In this document: piece by piece, positions 20,901 to 33,370 of the stretch
Layout of the letters: every line of letters begins with the position of its first letter
Numbering within the stretch: position 1 is the stretch's first letter
Assembly: GCF_016801865.2 (NCBI RefSeq)
Contig: NC_068937.1
Location: forward strand, 134,304,455-134,368,454
DNA: 64,000 nt
Direction of reading: 5' to 3'
DNA from: Culex pipiens pallens
Taxonomy: Eukaryota > Arthropoda > Insecta > Diptera > Culicidae
Program-made: the position numbers and the translations under genes
Notes under the pieces: model-generated
Database searches by the model: none
What the model was told of the DNA's origin: nothing
Seen by the model: only the letters and a program-made list of their open reading frames with translations

Positions 20901-23759
20901 AAACAAGGTGGGGAAAGTGGGGGAGTTTGAGTTTAGTGTTAAGGTTAAACAGCTCTCTATAGAAGACAGGCTTAAAAGGTTTAGAGGTAGTCTCTCAGGT
21001 GTGAGGTGGTTTATAACTACGAAGGGGGGGAAAGGGAATCCAACAAAGCCCAGCGCTCATTTCATGCATAACGAGACACTCGCTGGTGGCGGAACCGACA
21101 GCGGAAATCCCAGTGGCGCAACGTCTTCCGACATGAAACGGTAACTTGTGCTTTCCTTCTCAATCCGGGGGTCCTTCTTAGTGCCTTCCATTGCTTTTGC
21201 TTGTTTAGCCCAATCGTCCAGAGTTTTGCCACAGAGTCTGATCGTTTCCAGGAGTCCCGGGCCTTGCCATTGGCCTCGGGGGGTTTGTCGAGTTCCATCG
21301 ATCCATGTTGGTTCATTTTGGTGCAATCTTTTGCTTTCAAGTTTGTGTGATCCATTGTATTCGCCAGTGTGTACGCCAGAAAATGCCGCCTCAAGACAAC
21401 ACAAGCATGCCGAGTCTATCGGGTTCAGGACGTTCGACCACTGGGAATGCCGCTGCCGAAGACAGCCGGATTAGAATGTGAAGTAACAACAAAAAAAAGT
21501 GTGTCAAGTTGTGTTTGTTCCGTACCAAATCCGAATAAACTAGCTGCGATTTGTGGGTTGGCTTTAAGCAGATTTTAAACTTACAAAAAACTGGAACAAC
21601 ACACAAATCTCAGCTGGTTCGAAATAAAAAAAAACAATGTACACAGTTTGTTTCAACCATTTGCAAAGTCAAAATTAGGTAAAACTAACCAGCTCCAATT
21701 TAACATCCTTTTACCAGAAAACCAAAGAAAACGTTATTTTGTTAGTATTATTGCGTAAAAAGAAGAAACAAAGTGAGCACACGAACAAACACGCGCGCTT
21801 TGTCTGATTTCGTTATTGATCGTGTGCCTTGCAGTGAACTTAACTTTAACATGTTTTGTTAACTGCAAAGGACACGACTTTTCACAACACAAATCTACCG
21901 AAAAGCCGGGAAACCTTTCATGTTACATAACAACTAAAACTAAAGATAACACACTTTTCTACAGTTTGGGAAACGGGAAATCGGTGCTAAAAAGGCTAAA
22001 ACCGGTCCGGTACATACCTGCCAGCTAACGCGCGACGACAGATTCTCCACAATCAGGCGGTACTCGGTCCGCAGGGGTGGTCCGTAGCGGGAGCTGTTCC
22101 TGCAAGCGTTACGATACCTTGATCATCGGCAATAACAATATCGAATAGGTATGGGGCGCGTGAAAGACCTTCTCCGAACTGGAGCTAACGACTCTCTGGA
22201 AGATGGACGCTGATGATACCAAAGTGACTAATGGCCGCTCAGAGGAGTGGTGTTATTGATGCAGAAACAGAATTTCTAACCGAAATATATGCACTCGGGT
22301 AACTCCGATGTGATCTTCGAGTTTGTAGAATGTATTAAAAAATCGCTTCCCAATCACAGACGTAAACTTCAAGTACCTAAAATGAACTAGTTTTTCATCG
22401 CTACTACAACTTTGGAGAGTCCAGAAGGAACTCTCCCTGGTTGAGTCTGTCTGATAAAACATACTTTGACTTTTTAATTTGATATTTTCAGCAATACTAG
22501 ATTTACACAAACATTTTTACTAGCCATCGAAATTTGCGTTGTATTCTTGAATATAGACTCATAGGAACATTCAGCAGAAATCAATCCATTAACCATCCTG
22601 AACTACCATGACTCTTGAGATTCTATTGAGATTAAAAACCACTTCACTCTGGTACCATCGTTGTCGCTATTTTCAGCTGATAAAACTGGCTCCGCTGCCA
22701 GTTCCATCCAAATTACGTTATTCAACGCCATTCCGGTTATGTCTACGGTGCAACTACTTTGACTGTTTGCGCTTAACTCACTTGTCATAGCGGCCACCGC
22801 CGCCCCGTCCGCGATCGCCGTACCGATCGCCACCGCGGTCATACTCGCGCCGGCCGCCGGGCCCACGTGCCGTCCCGCGGGCAGGTTCAACGACCACTCT
22901 GTAAATAGAGAGAGAGAAAGAGGTGAACATGCGTGGGATGACATCATAATTCTGGATTTGCTTTTCTGGGAAGCCGGTTCACAAACATGGCAAGACCACT
23001 TTGGGTGGTTCTGTGTTGCAAGAAATGCCGGTTGCCGCATAGGGTTCTCGGAGGTCAACAAACTTCGTGGGAAAAGGTAGAAGCTGGTCAATATTCTTAC
23101 CAAAGGCTATGTGTTCTGCGCAAAACTTAACTTTTCGAAAGCTTCTGGTAAAGAACAATGATAACAAGCACTTGAACAAGTGGCAAACAATTCAGATAAC
23201 GCCAAGAACGTCAGAAAAGCACTTGAGTAAACATTAAACTCAGTAGGCATTTAGCGCTGGTTCCGTTGACTGAAGTTCAGAACAAAACAACAATTTTGCA
23301 AGCTTTTAAGGTGAACCGCTGATGTCATGCTGTCTCTAGGCAACAAAAATAACAATTTTTATGAACACATTAGGTAGATAGTCGTTTTGTCTGTCGATTT
23401 TCGCCCCGCAAGCATCGAGATTGTTGGGAAACATGTTTGATTGAGCGTATCGACGGCCGGGTTACACAATCTGGTAGCCACTTACCGTTCCCCTAGCAGC
23501 TCTTTCCCGTTGAGTTCGTAGACGGCGTCGTCTGCGTCGCGGTAGTCTTCAAATTCCTGGCGAAATCAAGAAGGAAAAGCATCGTTACAGTTAATATTCC
23601 AAAATCGCGTTAAAATCATGCTCGAAAACTCACCACAAACCCGTATCCGTTCTTGATCAGAATGTCGCGCGTCCTTCCGTAGCCCTTGAAGAAGCGCTCC
23701 AGGTCGCGCTCGCGGACACCGTACGGCAGTCCACCGACGTACACTCTCGACCCGACCAT
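14934..23759 (-). CDS. B52: SR splicing factor of the B52/SRp55 (SRSF4/5/6) type, 7 coding exons
   Basis: Coding exons are 23759-23634, 23556-23486, 22898-22782, 22099-22018, 18763-18690, 15643-15335 and 15267-14934. They join in phase and give 370 aa. RRM1 (about 5-75) has RNP2 VYVGGL and RNP1 GYGFVEFE. A glycine/arginine hinge (about 75-105) leads to RRM2 (about 118-190), a pseudo-RRM with the invariant SWQDLKD at 130-136. From about 200 to the end runs an RS domain of dozens of RS dipeptides. SR proteins bind exonic enhancers and recruit U1 snRNP and U2AF; in flies B52 is essential. The introns inside RRM2 are unusually long (3.3 and 3.0 kb). Family members commonly autoregulate through such introns. 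Confidence 0.93.
15723..16018 (-). promoter_or_regulatory. Intronic RNA stem near the 3' splice site of the RRM2/RS exon
   Basis: 15723-15745 pairs with 15987-16018, with 22 of 23 positions complementary and a 9-nt bulge on one side. The loop is about 240 nt. The stem starts 80 nt upstream of the acceptor of the exon at 15643 and is GC-rich in an AT-rich intron. Confidence 0.55.
16286..18462. mobile_element. 2.2-kb foldback element in a B52 intron
   Basis: The arms, of roughly 900 bp each, are near-perfect reverse complements and meet at about 17,245. Landmarks are AATCCGGCTGAAAC with GGTATGCCCAAAGAAGCC on the left and their complements on the right. Outer ends GAGCAATT and AACTGCTC are also inverted. 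No coding frame is present. A partly deleted copy lies at 62446-63431. Confidence 0.85.
18110..18355. mobile_element. 246-bp MITE inside the foldback right arm
   Basis: Perfect 10-bp ends AAGGCTTTCT and AGAAAGCCTT enclose it. The opposite arm and the copy near 63,360 both lack it and read continuously (ACTAATGATGC), so they are empty sites. The target duplication is 2 bp (AT). Confidence 0.85.
19043..19427. repeat. 20-bp perfect inverted repeat in a B52 intron
   Basis: 19043-19062 is exactly complementary to 19408-19427, with a 345-nt loop. The enclosed minus strand is rich in purine GAAG-type motifs, unlike the surrounding AT-rich introns. Confidence 0.6.
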
Positions 23760-23988
23760 CGCTGTTTACTCCAGGTGCAAGCTGCAATCAAAAACACATA
23801 AACCTTTCATTAGCAAATTTTTCAAAAAAAAAACCCTTAAGCGCCTGCTACGCGGCGGTTCGTTTCTGCGAAAATCCAACATGGCGGCGGCTGGTTCCTC
23901 ACCGACACCACCAAAAATTGGCAAACCCCGCAAAGTACGCCCGAAAACCCCCCAAAAACACCCTTAAAAGCACGAAAACCACACTTAC

Positions 23989-24200
23989 CTCACTTTGTAG
24001 CAATTTGACACACTTTCCGAGCGTTTCCGGCGAAGAAATCTCACTTTTTCCACGCACCGCACCAGCCAACGTGGTGAAAAATTCAAAATGGAGTGTGCGG
24101 CTTCGTTTTTTCTCTCTGCTCTCTATGTGGGCGACGCACCGCGAAATACGTCCGACCTCTTGCAACGGCAAAGCACGAATGAACGAAGGGGAGGCAAAAT
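23989..24200 (-). other. Non-coding first exon of the B52-like gene
   Basis: A GTAAGTGT donor at 23988 faces the TTGATTGCAG acceptor before 23781, giving a 206-bp leader intron. The 5' limit of the exon is not defined, and no TATA box was found upstream. Confidence 0.55.
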
Positions 24201-24319
24201 GAAAACGAACTTTGCGCTTTGCGGCCCGCCGCGGTTGCTTTGACAGTTGTTGGTAGCGACAGAGGGGGTGAAATATTTCACAACTAGGGTAGGTAGAGAG
24301 ATTTTGGTCCAAATCCGTC

Positions 24320-25170
24320 AGAGGCAGAACTTTGCGCCAGTTCGAAAAATTTCTTTAAAATCCTTTGAATTTAAACTTGTTGAATCCCGAATTACCTTAT
24401 ATAAGGGTCGAAGCTGAATACGCAGAATATTAAAACTTAAAGGCTGGATTTTGTTTTTTGCTCGAAATGAAGTAATCCAAAGTCCAAAAGTCTTACAATA
24501 ATCATAAAATAATAAAAAAAATGTAAACATGCGATTTCAGCAATTCATAAATAAAAAAAACAATATTTAAAAAATCGAAAACTAAAATAGAACAAAACAA
24601 AAATCTAAAATAAAAAAAAAGTTTAAAAATTCAAAACTAAAAAAATCATAAATAAATTATAGTTGAAAAATTAAAAAAATCTGCAATTTATTAACTAAAA
24701 AAGTAGAAAGTTCTAAACTTCAAAAATTATTACGTTCTTAAAATCTAGATTCCAAAAATCTTAAATTCTCAATTTTAAAAATGAAAAACAATCAAAATAT
24801 AAAAAATACAGATTTACAATCAAATTATAATTTCAAAATTGAAATGAATTATAAATAAATCTAAAATGCAACAAATAAAAATTTAGAAAATCAAAACAAA
24901 AATCCAGAATCTAAGGATTTGAATTTTTTTACAGTTCATACATGAATATCCGAAATCTACGTAAAATAATCCCCCCCCCCCACCCCCCACCCTTCAAAAT
25001 CCTGAAAAATCGGGGGCAAACAAAATATTTTTTGCACGAAACTTCATAATTTTAATGGAAAAAGAGGTTTCATCAACTGAAAACAATTTGAAATACATTT
25101 TCCTGTGTTTAAAACAATGTTTAGCATGTTTAGGAACGATTAAAAATATTCAGAATTTTTGTGAAATTCC
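24320..25170. other. AT-rich intergenic DNA with a C homopolymer
   Basis: No gene was seen. A C-rich run interrupted by single A bases lies at about 24971-24992. The rest is A/T low-complexity sequence. Confidence 0.6.
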
Positions 25171-25176
25171 GATATA

Positions 25177-25426
25177 CAGTAGGGGAACAGCATCTAATTC
25201 CAGCGTGCCTCTAATGTTGGCAGGTCAGAACTTTGACATTCAATTAAAGCTAATTAAAAGCTGTTTCAACTGAATTCGAATGATAAACAGCTCAATAAGA
25301 AGTGAGCAAGCAAGTTTCTATAAAAAGTTTTGCAAAATTAGTTGTTTGAATAGTGAAAATCAGCAAATTGGATGGAGTTAGGAGCGAGAGCTTAACCTGC
25401 CAAACATACGAGAATTTCCCCTACTG
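25177..25426. mobile_element. 250-bp MITE with CAGTAGGGGAA ends
   Basis: Inverted 11-bp ends CAGTAGGGGAA and TTCCCCTACTG enclose AT-rich non-coding DNA. A target duplication was not clear. Confidence 0.5.
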
Positions 25427-25574
25427 CAAAAACGTTTTAATCGCGAAAAAAAAAATTTAATACTATTGATCCTTGCACTGTAACTTGGATTTGGCCCGCA
25501 CTTTTCTCTCGCACTTTTGACAACAAAATTTCCAAAAACTAGGCAACCAGCAGTTCCAGACTTTTTTTTGATTA

Positions 25575-25613
25575 GGTCCTATAAACATATGAAAGACAAT
25601 AGCTTATAGGACC
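25575..25613. mobile_element. Tiny remnant of the GGTCCTATAA MITE
   Basis: GGTCCTATAA and TTATAGGACC lie only 39 bp end to end. It is a shortened relative of the element at 36419-36526. Confidence 0.5.
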
Positions 25614-25899
25614 TTTTCAAAAAAAACTCTAGAGTTGTTTATTTACATTTCCAGTCGCAGTTTCCACCAAACTGGACATTCGCACTTTAAAATTGCGATT
25701 GACAGGTGAGCAACATCGGCTCGCTTTGATCATTTTTTGAGAAAATTAAAATTTCCTAAGCCAGTTTGACAAGTCGCAATAGTGCGATCGATAGCAATAA
25801 TTTAGTGCGAAGTCCAAGTTAGTGAGAATTGCGCAATAACATTTCTTGAAATCCAATTAAATTTTGTAATTTTTGTTTTGTTTTCTTGATAGTGCCTTA

Positions 25900-26331
25900 C
25901 TGCCGTTCTACGCATAATTGTCCCATGTCAGTTTTGGACGATTTTGACTTTATGACATTTTTAAGTTTAGTTGGATGTGTACTTTAAGAAAAACACATAA
26001 AATCTGGTACTTTGTTCTGAAACTCATGAAAAACAACACCAAGTCTGTTTGTCCCATCGCTAAACTTCTACGCATAATTGTCCCACCAAGTATTTTCTCA
26101 TAAGGAATCAATAGTTTTATGAAGCATTATGTCGTGTTTACCTGTTGTTAAGCAAGAGGATCACAAAGAAGAGTGATAAACTGCTAACTGGGGCGATTAG
26201 GGACACATAGGGCGAATAGGAACCCACGGGACAATTATGCGTAGAAACACAGAAATCGGTCGAAAATTTCAATCGCGTTTTTTCTCAGTTGCACTTTTTT
26301 GAACATGGGACAATTATGCGTAGAACGGCAG
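25900..26331. mobile_element. 432-bp MITE with perfect 28-bp ends and CTTA duplication
   Basis: The ends start CTGCCGTTCTACGCATAATT and match their inverse over 28 bp. CTTA flanks both sides (25896-25899 and 26332-26335). Parts of the end sequence recur inside. It is related to 38565-38812. Confidence 0.8.
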
Positions 26332-26339
26332 CTTAGTCA

Positions 26340-28680
26340 AAGAAAAAAATGTTCCAAAATGGATTATGATACATCACACAGCTGAAAGAAACCCCAAAAC
26401 TCTGTTTATAATGCAAAAAAAAATGTAGCTGGATTATTCACCAATAAAACTGAGCTAAATAACTAAGAATTAAAAATTCACGAATTTACGACGACAGAGT
26501 AACACAGAGTTACCACTGCCTCTTGATTTTTGGTTCAACTTTGTGGTTCACCGTAGGTACACCGCACGCCTGCTGCCAGCAAACCTTTTTTTTATAAAAT
26601 TATTTTTAATAGGTCCTTTTCGGTACTGGGACCTGGTTAGGACTGAGTCGGCTTTTGTAACTACATTTACCAGCAAACCTTATGGAGCCAAAAAATTAAA
26701 TGACTTTTCTTCGGACTGGTTACTCTGGGTTATTCTGTGGATATGTATACGAATTTTAGGAATTTTGAACTTCGAGAACTTTGGAAAAAGGTGAATTATA
26801 TGAATTTAAAAATTGATGGATTTAAGAATTTTAAAATTTTACAAATTCAAAATTTTGGAATGAATAAAAAAGAATTTTAGTTTAACTTTTTGTTTATTCA
26901 GAATTTTTTTAGTTTATGACTTTTTAATTTCTGGAATTTTGTTAAATTGATGAACCAATGAAAAAATTAAAAAAAAATGAAGTTGGATTTATTTGCGAAA
27001 AAACAGACCAAATTAAGAATCAATTATTCATTTTGTTCGGACACTTGGACAAGGTTGAAAATCACTATCGTGGACTTAAAAAAGCCAAAACAGCAAAACA
27101 ACAACAAAAAAAGAGATTACTATGGGATATTTAGATATGGAATAACAACAAACAGAGAATTGACTATTTATGTAATTCTTTTTCTTTAATAACTATTCTT
27201 AATTATCGAGTAAGGTTGAAATACGCTTTTCATAGATTTATTTAAAAAAAATATATCAAGTTTTTATATTCCGAGAAATGTCCATCCGGGGAATTTTTCA
27301 TTCCGGAAACCTACCTTCCAAGATATAGGATTGGGACCATCCAAAAACCACATGGACATGTTGAATTTGTAAAACCTTTTTTTATGGAGCGTGGACAAAC
27401 GTCGTGTTTTTTTTAATCACACGGTGCTTCAAAACTTATTTTGTCGTCTATGGGCCATCATCGGAAGAGCGAACGAGTCTCACCTTGAATTCATATGCAT
27501 AATTTATTAAATACATTCGAGAAAAAGAAGTTCACATTAACAAGGGTTTTCACTCCTGGACTTTGTTTAGACTTTTCCTTCTGCTGCAAAATCCTCTTCC
27601 GCCATTTGACTCATGCCGTTTACCGCATTGGTAAATGCTTTCACTTCTTTTTATTTTGTTTTTATTTTCTTGCTTCGTACACAACGTCACTTTTCATGTA
27701 GTCTATTTTCCAATGAATTGTTAGTTTTTTTCTTCTTCAAAGACAAGAGCATTCCGTTAGGTTCTACACACAAATTGGGGTTTGCTTTTTATATAGTTTT
27801 CTGTTCAACAATCCTATGTTTGCCTCTTATAATTGGGTGTTTTGCGTTTCAGCTTGAACCATTGCCGATTTGTTTGATTTTTGCTAAAAATTTTACTCGT
27901 ATCGATAGACATCAAAGCAACATTGTTTAGCGTTTGGTTAATTTTGAGAAGATTTTTGTTTAATTTTTGTTTGTTTTGATTTAGCACGAACATATGCCCA
28001 AATACATACATAAAAGCGTTCGGAAGGAACTAAATGCGCGCATACAGAATAGAACAATAAGTTTCACCGAGAAATGAAAATATATTTATAAAAAAAAAAA
28101 ACAAAGCAACAGGTTGTCCCAAGGAAGTGATTTTTTCTTTGTTGGATTTCGGGAAAATGTTTTAGTACCAATAGATTTATAAATATACGTCTAAAACATT
28201 TACACACTGGCTTTCTCTCTCTTCTAGAACACCAAGTGCGCGCCACACTCATTCTACTCACAAGTCACGCGTGCGCGCTCTCACCACACTACCCTACCCC
28301 TTCTAGAATATATATATATAGTATTAGTCCTTTTTTTTACGTTAATATGCTGTTTAGACAGAAAATGACTGTTGATCGCATTCTGATAGATATATATTTT
28401 TTGCTGCACATTTCTCAGCTCACCTGCCGTGATAATTGCTAGAGCTTTCAGTTAAAACCTTAATAATTCATTCATCGTAATTCTTCAATGTTGTGGTGTG
28501 TATATTATCCGCTTGACTTATCGCACTATACAGACACAAATCTTGCTTATTGTTTGCTTGCTTATTCCATTCCGTGTTCACTCCCGCTATCCGCTTTGCT
28601 GTAGTCGTTTACTATAAGCTAGTTAAATGTAGCTGCTCGTCCTGCCTGTTCGTGTGTGTGTGTGTGTTCCAGCAAGTGCA
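26340..28680. other. Long stretch without a supported gene
   Basis: This AT-rich DNA lies between the B52-like promoter and the zinc-finger gene. Part of its right side could belong to a long 3' UTR of the zinc-finger gene, but no polyadenylation site could be chosen. Confidence 0.4.
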
Positions 28681-28681
28681 A

Positions 28682-28807
28682 ATAGAGTTATTTACGTGCG
28701 CATGTATTGCGTGTACGTACACGAAAAAAAGTGAGGTTAAATTTTGTCCGGCCAGTGAAATCAAATGGTGCGCTAGTGTGTGTACGCGAAACGTCATAAA
28801 GCTCTAT
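28682..28807. mobile_element. 126-bp MITE, copy 1
   Basis: It runs from ATAGAGTTATTTACG to CATAAAGCTCTAT, with imperfect inverted ends. A second copy of identical length at 32344-32469 differs at only a few bases, so both are recent. A TA duplication is possible. Confidence 0.7.
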
Positions 28808-30217
28808 GGACGTCTTTTCAACAGTTTATTGCCATCTGTATTTTGAAACGAGCATTAGAGCGCTTTACTGCGAACTCTACTTTTTCAACAATAGTCGAAT
28901 CAAAAAGACATTCATTTGCTCTTGGTTTTATTGAGTTTCGTATCTATTCTAGTTTTTGTTGCTTTTATGTTTTCGTGTTTAGTTGAAGGTTAGGAAATAA
29001 CGGAAAAATATTCTCAGATTGTGTTATTCTGTTATACAAAGTACGTTGACTATATGTATCGGTTAGGACTTGATAAAGATATTTCAGATTTCAGATGCTA
29101 TCTCTAGTTTTAGTTATTGTATCGAGAGTCTTGATTTTACCATATTTATTTCTGTTTGTTTCGCTAAAGAACGGACATCCCCAAAACCATCGGACCGTTT
29201 CGAATGGCTGCAGGTCCAACCGTTCCAGAGACGCTTGCCCTTTCTTAACCGTGCTGAGGTTACCATTAAAATTTGATTGCATATTTTGAGGCTGATGCAA
29301 ATATTTTCAAACGTTGTTGATAAAAAAAAAACGTTTGAAAATAGTTGCATAAGGTAATAGTTTGTGAGTGAATGGACCTGGAATTTGAGCCGAAAACAAA
29401 ATGCAGAAAATGTCTCAAGTTTTTTTTTCATGGGGTGCAATTTTGAACCAGTGATTTTGTGTGAATTTGCTTCGCGTAACATATATAAATACAGGGAAAA
29501 GGTTCCGACGTGTTTCGAATTAATCTTGGTGTTTGAAAACGAAGCACTTTGAAAACACTTAATTGAATGCATGATTTTCTGTTTAGGTGAGTGAAATTGC
29601 TCCCTTACATATACTTTTTTTTATAGGTTCGTTAATTATCGTAATTAATAAATGTGGCAAGTATCACAATTCTCACTAACAATTTAAATAAATAAAAAGT
29701 AATATTTTATATTAACGTTAAACTTATCCCATAGCACTTTAAACCATTACAACACTGTTATCGCAAGATGGATATTTTTAACGGGGCTGAATATTTCATT
29801 TCTTTGCTTAAATCAATTTGTTTTATGCATATATGCGTGTGGTTATGTTTAATTTTTGTTAATCCTGAGTCCATTGTTCTGCAATATTTGTTGTTTGTAT
29901 TTACCTTTCTGCTGTCTTATTCTAGCTCGTTTTTGCGAGAGAAAACAAAAACAAATTCACACATGCACATCATAATTGGAGCATGAGTTTGATATACAAT
30001 ATTCAACCGGATGCATCTGTGCGTGTGTGTTTTTCTGTGATTATCCAAAATTCCCTCTATTATCAAAACCCCCAAATTCTCACACACACATATGCAGGAA
30101 AGTTACAACTTTCTATTTAATTATATATATACTGTACGGATGGGGTTCTTAAACCTAGGGACTTGCGGTCACTGCTGCTGCGACGGCGACCGTAGCGGGA
30201 AGCTCCTCCTCCAGCGA
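28808..30217 (-). other. Probable 3' UTR or intergenic DNA of the zinc-finger gene
   Basis: There is no convincing coding frame. The stretch lies directly downstream of the zinc-finger stop codon and shows no recognised mobile element. Confidence 0.35.
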
Positions 30218-31672
30218 TCACTCCTTGGTCTTTCGGTAGGCGTCATCTGAGACAAAAAAAAATACATAAATGTTTTACAGAAAACATGTTTTTGATTTTT
30301 GGCCGTCTTCGGCATTGATTTGGCTTGATCACTTCTATTACGGGCTTCACACTGCACAACAGCTTCAACGCAGTATTTTTTCCCTTGGTCTGATCCCGTA
30401 GTCCAGAAGTATCCTTGGAATTGGATTGACATTTTGAATCGTTTTTTTTCACAGAACTACCGTTACTACACACATCGAGGATTACTATGCTCAACAATCT
30501 TCCGTCTCAAGTGCTCCTCCTGTATCAAAAATAACTCTAAGCTCGCTTGTCATTTGCGATACGTTCCTGCAGCTTCAATAAACTTTGATCATCTTGCTCT
30601 CATGCCAACCTAGTTTTTCCTTTGCGTGTCGCTCTGTGTGCCGCAGCTGGTCAGCTTTCTTCTTACAGAATTTCTAGTTCAATTGCACACCGTTCCTTGA
30701 AACATTCTGGTGAGCAATCCATCGATTCCGTTGAAACTTATCGAAACTGCTTCCTGGGTTGTCCTGAGCCCATAACCTCTCGTAAGGAATGACGTCCGTT
30801 CAGTCCGATGCACAGAATTGGAATGACACTTTATTTCGTTTTTCACTCAACTACCGTTTCTACACTCATCAAGGATTACCACGCTCAACAACTTGCTATA
30901 CTTACACGCCACGTTACTTACACCTCTGAAACTGCTGATGGCCGCCACTGCCGGCCGGCGGCGACGTCGGTGAATCGTCGGTGCTGCCACCCCGCGCCAG
31001 GTTCCGCTCGTCAAAGTGCACCACCGTGTTTCGTTCGCGCTGCTCCCACCGATCGTCCTGCTCGGCTTCCGGGTCGAATACCAGCGACCGCGGTGAGGTA
31101 GGTTCACGGAATTTTCCGCCGCCGCCCTTTTTCTTGTCCCCTCCTCCGCCTTCGTAGTCCCCGGTACCGCCGCCGAGTATCCGGTTGCCGTCCGGGGTCG
31201 TATTGCTCATGTCCAGCAGCAGCTTGGAGACCTTCTTGCACTTGCCCATGTGCTTTTCGGCGCGAGCCATTTCGGTGTAGGTCTTGAAGCACTTGTGACA
31301 TTTGAACTTCTTCTCGACGATCTTTTTCTCCTTCATGGGTTTGAGATTTTTCATGTGTTCAAACAGGTGCTTCTTCAGTTCCTTCTTCAGCTGGAACGGT
31401 TTCTTGCAAAACAGACAGATCGTGTAGCGAACCGTTACGTCCAGTGTCGGACCGGATCCAGCTTCGTCGTGATCTCCGGCACGGCTCACCACTTCGACGT
31501 TTTCGCACGCGTCCAGTTCCTCCAGCGATTCCGAGTCCGAGTCACTTTCCTGGTCAAGAGCCTCCAGCTGCCGGTCGATGTCCTCTATGCTGCCTTCGAA
31601 GTGCTGTGGACCAATCGCACCTCCTCCGCCACCGGATGCTCCCCCGCCACGGGACCCAACATGATCGGCCAT
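30218..31672 (-). CDS. Two-zinc-finger protein of 259 aa, 2 coding exons
   Basis: Exons 31672-30922 and 30246-30218 join in phase 1; the second adds only nine residues (YDAYRKTKE). The start follows a 37-nt leader after a strong acceptor at 31710. Residues 1-25 are glycine-rich and 26-75 acidic with a serine/aspartate run. A C2H2 finger has C86, C89, H102 and H106. The next unit has C125, C128, H141 and C145, so it is C2HC. A basic stretch of lysines joins them, and glycine/lysine repeats follow. It is probably a nuclear DNA- or RNA-binding protein. I did not recognise the orthologue. The tiny last exon is predicted from splice sites and phase, so the C terminus is the least certain part. Confidence 0.75.
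30444..30900 (+). repeat. Direct repeat within the zinc-finger intron
   Basis: About 50 bp near 30450-30497 (ACTACCGTTACTACAC...) recurs near 30844-30892 (ACTACCGTTTCTACAC...), roughly 395 bp apart in the same orientation. It suggests a local duplication. Confidence 0.55.
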
Positions 31673-32343
31673 TTGAAAATCGGTTGATTCGGGATAAAGT
31701 TGGCAGTTGCTGAAAGAAAAAAAAAAGGTTAAGTGTCAACAATTTCTACAATTACCGTAATGCACTCGTACCGGAGAAAAGGTTGAAAAAGGAAAACAAA
31801 TCGTCACTTATCGTGCCGACGACGGCTAGCCCGTTTGATAAGCGACAATTTGTGACATGTTCACACCGCCACTCAAATGCTCAATTGGGTGAACTGTTTT
31901 TTTTACCTCATTCCCTGTTTATTTATCGATTTCCGCGAAATCAAACAAGGTAACGTGCCAAATCACTGCGGATGTTCTCGAAAGGGTTGCGATTTTGTGG
32001 AAATAAGATGATCGTATAATAATTATATTATTGATTATTTATGGGATTTATAGGCTTACCATTAACATATAAATACATTTTTTTTTTCATCTCTATGATA
32101 AAGCCAGTGTAGAATACTAAACTTTGACTGATAAGTCAATGTTTTTGATTAATTTAAAAGCTATAATACTTTGTTTTAATTTACAACAACACAGTTTTAA
32201 GAAAATTTTAAAGACTCTTCTTACTAAATCACATTTTACGTAAAATATGACTCAACTAGAAAAGTACACAAAAATAAAATCAAAGACTGTTTTTCATCAT
32301 TTTTAGCTGTCAGTTCATAGGATAGGGTGAAAATACAAAAAGT

Positions 32344-32469
32344 ATAGAGTTATTTACGTGCGCATGTATTGCGTGTACGTACACGAAAAAAAGTGAGGTT
32401 AAATTTTGTCCGGCCAGCAAAATCAAATGGTGCGCTAGTGTGCGTACGCGAAACGTCATAAAGCTCTAT
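32344..32469. mobile_element. 126-bp MITE, copy 2
   Basis: This near-identical partner of 28682-28807 lies in the predicted leader intron of the zinc-finger gene. Confidence 0.7.
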
Positions 32470-32769
32470 TGTCAAACTGTCGATGAAAAACATAATTCAA
32501 TCAAATATGTCTCCTGCCAATACGCAAATTTGTATAGTTTTCATTACTTTTAACAAATTCAATTCGTTCGGAACAATCCCAACTTAAAGAACAACACCAA
32601 AAAATAAACTTCCAGAAAATCCACCCAAAAAGTGACTGGAAGAATCTCCGCAGCCATTTATATTTTCCTCTTCCCAGCTCTTGTGTGTGTGCAGGGCCAA
32701 CAGAAACGAACTCCACGAAAGAAATAAATTAAAAGTATTCCCACCCTCGTCGCCATCAGCCAACATTAC

Positions 32770-32966
32770 CTATCGCACAACACGAATGTGCACGTCCCCG
32801 CAGATAGTTCCGAGCGTCGGAACGGATTCGCAGTGCACTGGTTCCGCCGGAAATTCAAGGGGATTTCGGACAACTTTTTCTTCACTTTGGGTTTTCACGA
32901 GCAAAATCTTCTCCTGTCACTCGACACAGTCACACAGCCAACTGCGATTTGCTCGCACTCTGAACT
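32770..32966 (-). other. Probable non-coding first exon of the zinc-finger gene
   Basis: On the minus strand a TCAGTT initiator places +1 near 32966, and a GTAATGTT donor follows at 32769. Joined to the acceptor at 31710 this gives a leader intron of about 1.06 kb. It is inferred from motifs only. Confidence 0.45.
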
Positions 32967-33370
32967 GACTCTGGCTGCATGTGAGAGGTGGGGATGTGCA
33001 GTTTTGACGTTGAAAAAAAGAAGTTTTCGTTGAATGAGAATTTAAAAATTATTAAGCTCAATGTCTCAATGAAAAAAATCTCACTCACTCACTCAAAAAA
33101 AACTGAACATCCAAAATCTGAAAATAAAAATAATTTTCATAAAAAAGGGACACCCCCAGTATGAGAGCATGCGATGGTAGTGGTGGTTGTGTTTTGCTTG
33201 GTAAATTCCCGGATTTTGACATGAACTTTTCCCGGATTTTGGCAACAATTTCTCGCCGGATCGCGAGTCCGTCCGAGGTGGGAGAAGAAATTTACAACAG
33301 GGCACTTGTGTCTTGTGGCGGCGCTTGCTGTGTAGTATACCTTGTGGCGTTTCTGTTTAAATTTTCCGTG

